A stretch of DNA of 64,000 bases from Flavobacteriales bacterium. GTDB taxonomy: Bacteria > Bacteroidota > Bacteroidia > Flavobacteriales_D > Crocinitomicaceae. The position numbers and the translations under genes were made by a program. A model generated the notes under the pieces. It saw only the letters and a program-made list of their open reading frames with translations. It was not told the origin of the DNA and searched no databases. Positions 60,416 through 64,000 of the stretch are shown one piece after another (the first letter of the stretch is position 1; each line of letters begins with the position of its first letter). The DNA lies in assembly GCA_947488235.1 (NCBI GenBank), contig CANLAQ010000008.1, positions 1-64,000 on the forward strand. The letters run 5' to 3'.

Positions 60416-61726
60416 ATGAGTAATATAGTAGCAATTGTTGGTCGTCCAAATGTTGGTAAATCAACACTTTTCAATCGTTTAACCGAATCTCGTGATGCTA
60501 TCGTTAAAGAAATTAGTGGTGTAACAAGAGACCGTCTATACGGAAAAGGAGAATGGAATGGTTATCAGTTTTCAGTGATCGATACTGGAGGTTATGCCAC
60601 TACGAAAGAAGATATTTTTGAAGCTGAAATCCGAAAGCAAGTTGAATTGGCTGTCGAGGAAGCAACCGTAATTATCTTTATGGTAGATGCCACCACTGGG
60701 ATCGTAGAAATGGATCAAATTGTTGCCCAACTACTGCGCAAAAGCAAGAAGAAGATTCTTGTTGTTGCCAATAAAGTGGACAGTAATGATCGCGTTGGAA
60801 TGTCTGCTGAGTTTTATTCTTTTGGTTTAGGAGAAGTCTTCGATTTGTCTGCAACTAACGGTAGTGGAACTGGTGAAATATTAGATACATTAGTCCCATT
60901 TTTTGATAAAGAAAATGAATCAATACGAGAGGAAGACAACCTGCCTCGTTTGGCAATTGTTGGTCGTCCTAATGTGGGGAAATCATCTTTAATTAATGCA
61001 TTTACCGGAGAAGAAAGAAATATTGTTACAGATATTTCCGGCACTACGCGGGATTCAATTCACACGCGATATAATTCATTTGGATTTGACTTTTTGCTCA
61101 TTGATACTGCTGGAATTCGTAAAAAAGCTAAAGTAACTGAGGATATTGAGTATTATTCTGTTTTACGATCTATTCGAACTATAGAAAATGCTGATGTTTG
61201 TTTATTCTTAATTGATGCTTCAGTAGGATTACAAAAACAAGATTTAAGTATCTATTATATGATAGAGAAAAATTCTAAGGGTGTGGTAGTCTTGGTTAAT
61301 AAATGGGATTTAGTAGAAAAGGATCACAAAACCATGTTAGAATATGAAGCGTCACTTCGCGAACAACTGGCACCTTACAATGATGTTCCTATTATCTTTA
61401 CTTCTACTATTACCAAACAAAGAATTCATAAGGCATTAGAAACTGCTATGGAGGTTTTTGCGAACAGAACGAAAAAAATTCCAACCTCTAAGTTGAACGA
61501 TGTAATGCTTGAAATTATTCAACATACGCCGCCACCAGCGAATAAAGGGAAGTACATTAAAATTAAATTCGTACAGCAATTGCCTACACATGCACCTGCT
61601 TTTGCTTTTTTCTGTAATCTACCACAATATTTAACGGAATCTTATAGGCGTTTTTTAGAGAACAAGATTCGTGATATTTTTAATTTTCAAGGGGTTCCTA
61701 TTAAGATCTTCTTTAGAAAAAAGTAA
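60416..61726 (+). CDS. der: Ribosome-associated GTPase Der (EngA)
   Basis: Two G domains: [14 protein letters not shown] and [15 protein letters not shown]-terminal KH-like domain. Confidence 0.97.
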   Translation: MSNIVAIVGRPNVGKSTLFNRLTESRDAIVKEISGVTRDRLYGKGEWNGYQFSVIDTGGYATTKEDIFEAEIRKQVELAVEEATVIIFMVDATTGIVEMDQIVAQLLRKSKKKILVVANKVDSNDRVGMSAEFYSFGLGEVFDLSATNGSGTGEILDTLVPFFDKENESIREEDNLPRLAIVGRPNVGKSSLINAFTGEERNIVTDISGTTRDSIHTRYNSFGFDFLLIDTAGIRKKAKVTEDIEYYSVLRSIRTIENADVCLFLIDASVGLQKQDLSIYYMIEKNSKGVVVLVNKWDLVEKDHKTMLEYEASLREQLAPYNDVPIIFTSTITKQRIHKALETAMEVFANRTKKIPTSKLNDVMLEIIQHTPPPANKGKYIKIKFVQQLPTHAPAFAFFCNLPQYLTESYRRFLENKIRDIFNFQGVPIKIFFRKK

Positions 61727-61749
61727 GTTCCTTCGTGATAATTTAGCAT

Positions 61750-61783
61750 AAAAAAACCTCGATGTTAACATCGAGGTTTTTTT
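61750..61783. terminator. Bidirectional rho-independent terminator
   Basis: AAAAAAACCTCGATGTTAACATCGAGGTTTTTTT between convergent genes. Confidence 0.9.
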
Positions 61784-61802
61784 ATATCAAGTAATCTTGT
61801 GC

Positions 61803-64000
61803 TTATCTTATCAGATTGATTTGTCCCGTAACCACGGTCTTGCTATCCGTATCCTTTGCAGCATATTGGATCTTCCAATTGTAAATTCCGGCAGGCACAT
61901 CTAAGGCATCAGGTCCATAAGTTCCATCCCATTCTCCTTTGGCATCATGACTTTCCCAAATCATTTCTCCCCATCTGTTGTAGATGTACAGATTAAATTT
62001 GAAAGGATCAAATCCAGTAGTGAAGATTGGGAACCAAGTTTGATTGTGTTCATCTTGGTCAGGTGTAAAGGTATTAGGAACATAGAAAATAGGATCATCC
62101 ATAAGTACTAAAGTCAACTCAAATAGGTTAGGACAACCTAGCGGTGAATAAGCAGTCAATGAAACCAATTGATTTTCCATTATCCCAATATATGGATGTG
62201 AAGGCGAAAATTCTGTACCGCTTGTTCCATCTCCAAAGTTCCATAAATAGGTAGTTCCTCCCACAGTAGTATTGGTGAATTCAACGGTTTCGTTGGTTGA
62301 AGAAAGTACATTTGGATTGGAAGTAAAAGAAGCTGCAGGGTAATTTTCCATACAGATGTATCCATTATAAGTAGTTGATTCAATACATCCTTGTAGGTTA
62401 TATTCTAAGGTGATGTCATGACAACCAGCAGAAGTAAACATATAGGTTAAGTTACTTCCTGAACCAATTGGCGTTCCGTTCCATAACCAAGTATAAGTTG
62501 CGTTGACCACCGGCACTGTGCTTAATGTAGCTGTCAATGGATTACATCCTGTTAAGGAGTCAGATAAAAAAGACGGAGGAACAGATGCAATTACCGTAAT
62601 ATCCATCGTGCTTGTATCTGCACATTGACCTGGAGTAGGCGTGAAGGTATGTGTCGTTACACCTACAGCAACACTATCAATAAGTGGTGCAGACCAGGTA
62701 CCAGTAATTCCAGGGACATTGTTTGAAATTAATGGAAATACCGGAGGTACATCACCTTCGCAAACTTGCGCTATTTGCGCAAATTGAGGAATGATCAGTG
62801 GATTAATAACAATCGTCATAGATGCTTGAGCAGCACACTGAAACGGATTTGGTATAAAGGTAAAATTAAAAGTACCCGGTACATTCGTAGGTACATTTGG
62901 TGTATTCCAGTTTCCTGTTATTGCAGGTGTATTGGTAGATGCATTTGGTAAAACGATACCAGGAGTATATTGACATATAGGTCCAACTTGAACAAATGTT
63001 GGATTGGTATAATTAAGTACAACAATATCCATAGTGGTTTGAACAGCACATTGTCCAACTGTTGGGGTAAATAAATAAGAAGCTGTTCCCGCTGTAACTG
63101 TTGAAATCAATGCAGGTGTCCATGTTCCTGTATATTGTGTTGGAGCATTAGTAGATGGGTTAGGTAATGCAGGTGCAACACTATTGATACACATTGGATT
63201 TATTTGAGTGAATGTAGGCGTCTCATTAAATAAGATCGTCACATTAAATAAAGCTGTATCAGCACAAATACCTGGTGTAGGTGTAAAGATATACCCTTGT
63301 GTTCCCACAACAGCACTAGAAATCACTGCAGGTGACCATGTTCCTGTTATCGTAGGCGTATTGGTTGATGAAGCAGCTAATGCAGGTACAGCACCATTTT
63401 GACAAATGGGTGGAATTGCATTAAAAGTTGGGTTGGTTGGTGTATTTACAATTACTGTTGTGGTAGTAGTTGAAGTACATTGAGGTGTAGCAAATGTCAA
63501 GGTATAAACCCCGCCCATTGCTACAGTTGCAGTTGGGATTGTTGGATTTTGCAAAGTAGAAGCAAAATTATTTGGACCTGCCCATGAATAGGTTGCGCCA
63601 GTTGTTGCGTTCAATTGAATATTATCACCTATACAATAAGGTCCGGTATTGGTTGCAAGAATGGCATTTCCACCACCTGAATAAGTTATGGTTACGACCC
63701 CTGCTGCATTATTATTGTTGGCAACCGATGTTCCACCGGCAGGCATTAAGCTTGATCCGCCACCTCCAGCACCTCCACCGTTGGCTCCTGTGCAACAATT
63801 GTCTCCGCCGCCGCCGCCGCCGCCGTAAAATCCGCCGCCGCCACCGCCGCCTGAAGCTCCGTGAGCTGGGTTGTTCCCACCATTGCCGCCAAGTCCTAAT
63901 GAACCGGCAACTCCTGGTTGACCAGCTCCCCAAGGTGGGCCACCTGCACCCCCCATAGTTTGTAAGCCACCACCACCGCCAGTGCCTGTAAATATAGATC
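61803..64000 (-). CDS. Large secreted repeat protein with glycine-rich region and CHU_C C-terminus, truncated by window end
   Basis: Frame open through base 64000; repeated TGTWSPAxI...FTPTPGQCAD units; PKD-like domain; C-term FYVPNTFTPDQDEHNQTW...YIYNRWGEMIWESHDAKGEWDGTYG. Confidence 0.9.
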   Translation of the reverse strand, partial: SIFTGTGGGGGLQTMGGAGGPPWGAGQPGVAGSLGLGGNGGNNPAHGASGGGGGGGFYGGGGGGGDNCCTGANGGGAGGGGSSLMPAGGTSVANNNNAAGVVTITYSGGGNAILATNTGPYCIGDNIQLNATTGATYSWAGPNNFASTLQNPTIPTATVAMGGVYTLTFATPQCTSTTTTTVIVNTPTNPTFNAIPPICQNGAVPALAASSTNTPTITGTWSPAVISSAVVGTQGYIFTPTPGICADTALFNVTILFNETPTFTQINPMCINSVAPALPNPSTNAPTQYTGTWTPALISTVTAGTASYLFTPTVGQCAVQTTMDIVVLNYTNPTFVQVGPICQYTPGIVLPNASTNTPAITGNWNTPNVPTNVPGTFNFTFIPNPFQCAAQASMTIVINPLIIPQFAQIAQVCEGDVPPVFPLISNNVPGITGTWSAPLIDSVAVGVTTHTFTPTPGQCADTSTMDITVIASVPPSFLSDSLTGCNPLTATLSTVPVVNATYTWLWNGTPIGSGSNLTYMFTSAGCHDITLEYNLQGCIESTTYNGYICMENYPAASFTSNPNVLSSTNETVEFTNTTVGGTTYLWNFGDGTSGTEFSPSHPYIGIMENQLVSLTAYSPLGCPNLFELTLVLMDDPIFYVPNTFTPDQDEHNQTWFPIFTTGFDPFKFNLYIYNRWGEMIWESHDAKGEWDGTYGPDALDVPAGIYNWKIQYAAKDTDSKTVVTGQINLIR
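63805..63851. repeat. (CCG)n microsatellite tracts encoding poly-Gly
   Basis: CCG x7 at 63805-63825 and a second tract at 63832-63851. Confidence 0.9.

Noticed and set aside
63572-63958. ORFs 63572..63958 (+) and 63712..63933 (-), Arg-rich
   Set aside because: Out-of-frame or antisense shadows of the Gly-rich coding region, with composition driven by CCG/CGG repeats

Overview
This 64 kb window is AT-rich Bacteroidota chromosome, probably Flavobacteriales and possibly Crocinitomicaceae/Fluviicola-like. The lineage call rests on TAnnTTTG promoters, gliding/T9SS C-terminal domains, a PorP/SprF protein and Bacteroidota-style operons. Most of it is housekeeping: aroK; parA-parB-DUF5683-dapB-lepB-wbqC; rplS; hpt-adk-obgE-PAP2-crcB; purK; pdhA-pdhC; lgt-trhO plus two small rhodaneses; ribD; era-der. 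Several large secreted/adhesin-type proteins are interspersed: CHU_C proteins at both window edges and at 43.7-47.5 kb, a CotH/lamin-tail protein, an S8 protease and a VPS10/sortilin-like protein. I see one tRNA (Lys-UUU, minus strand) and no rRNA, CRISPR array, transposase, integrase, prophage or recognisable defence system. I found no clear undescribed multi-gene system. The best candidates for follow-up are: (i) a TetR / bestrophin / beta-carbonic anhydrase module with a 19-bp palindrome in the divergent promoter region; (ii) a disturbed junction next to tRNA-Lys with a 20-bp copy of the tRNA 3' end, degenerate repeats and a RimO/MiaB-like C-terminal fragment; (iii) a 53-aa membrane ORF downstream of crcB that is absent from the ORF track; (iv) a PorP/SprF-OmpA fusion paired with a giant CHU_C protein. 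All family calls come from reading the translated sequence; no database search was run.
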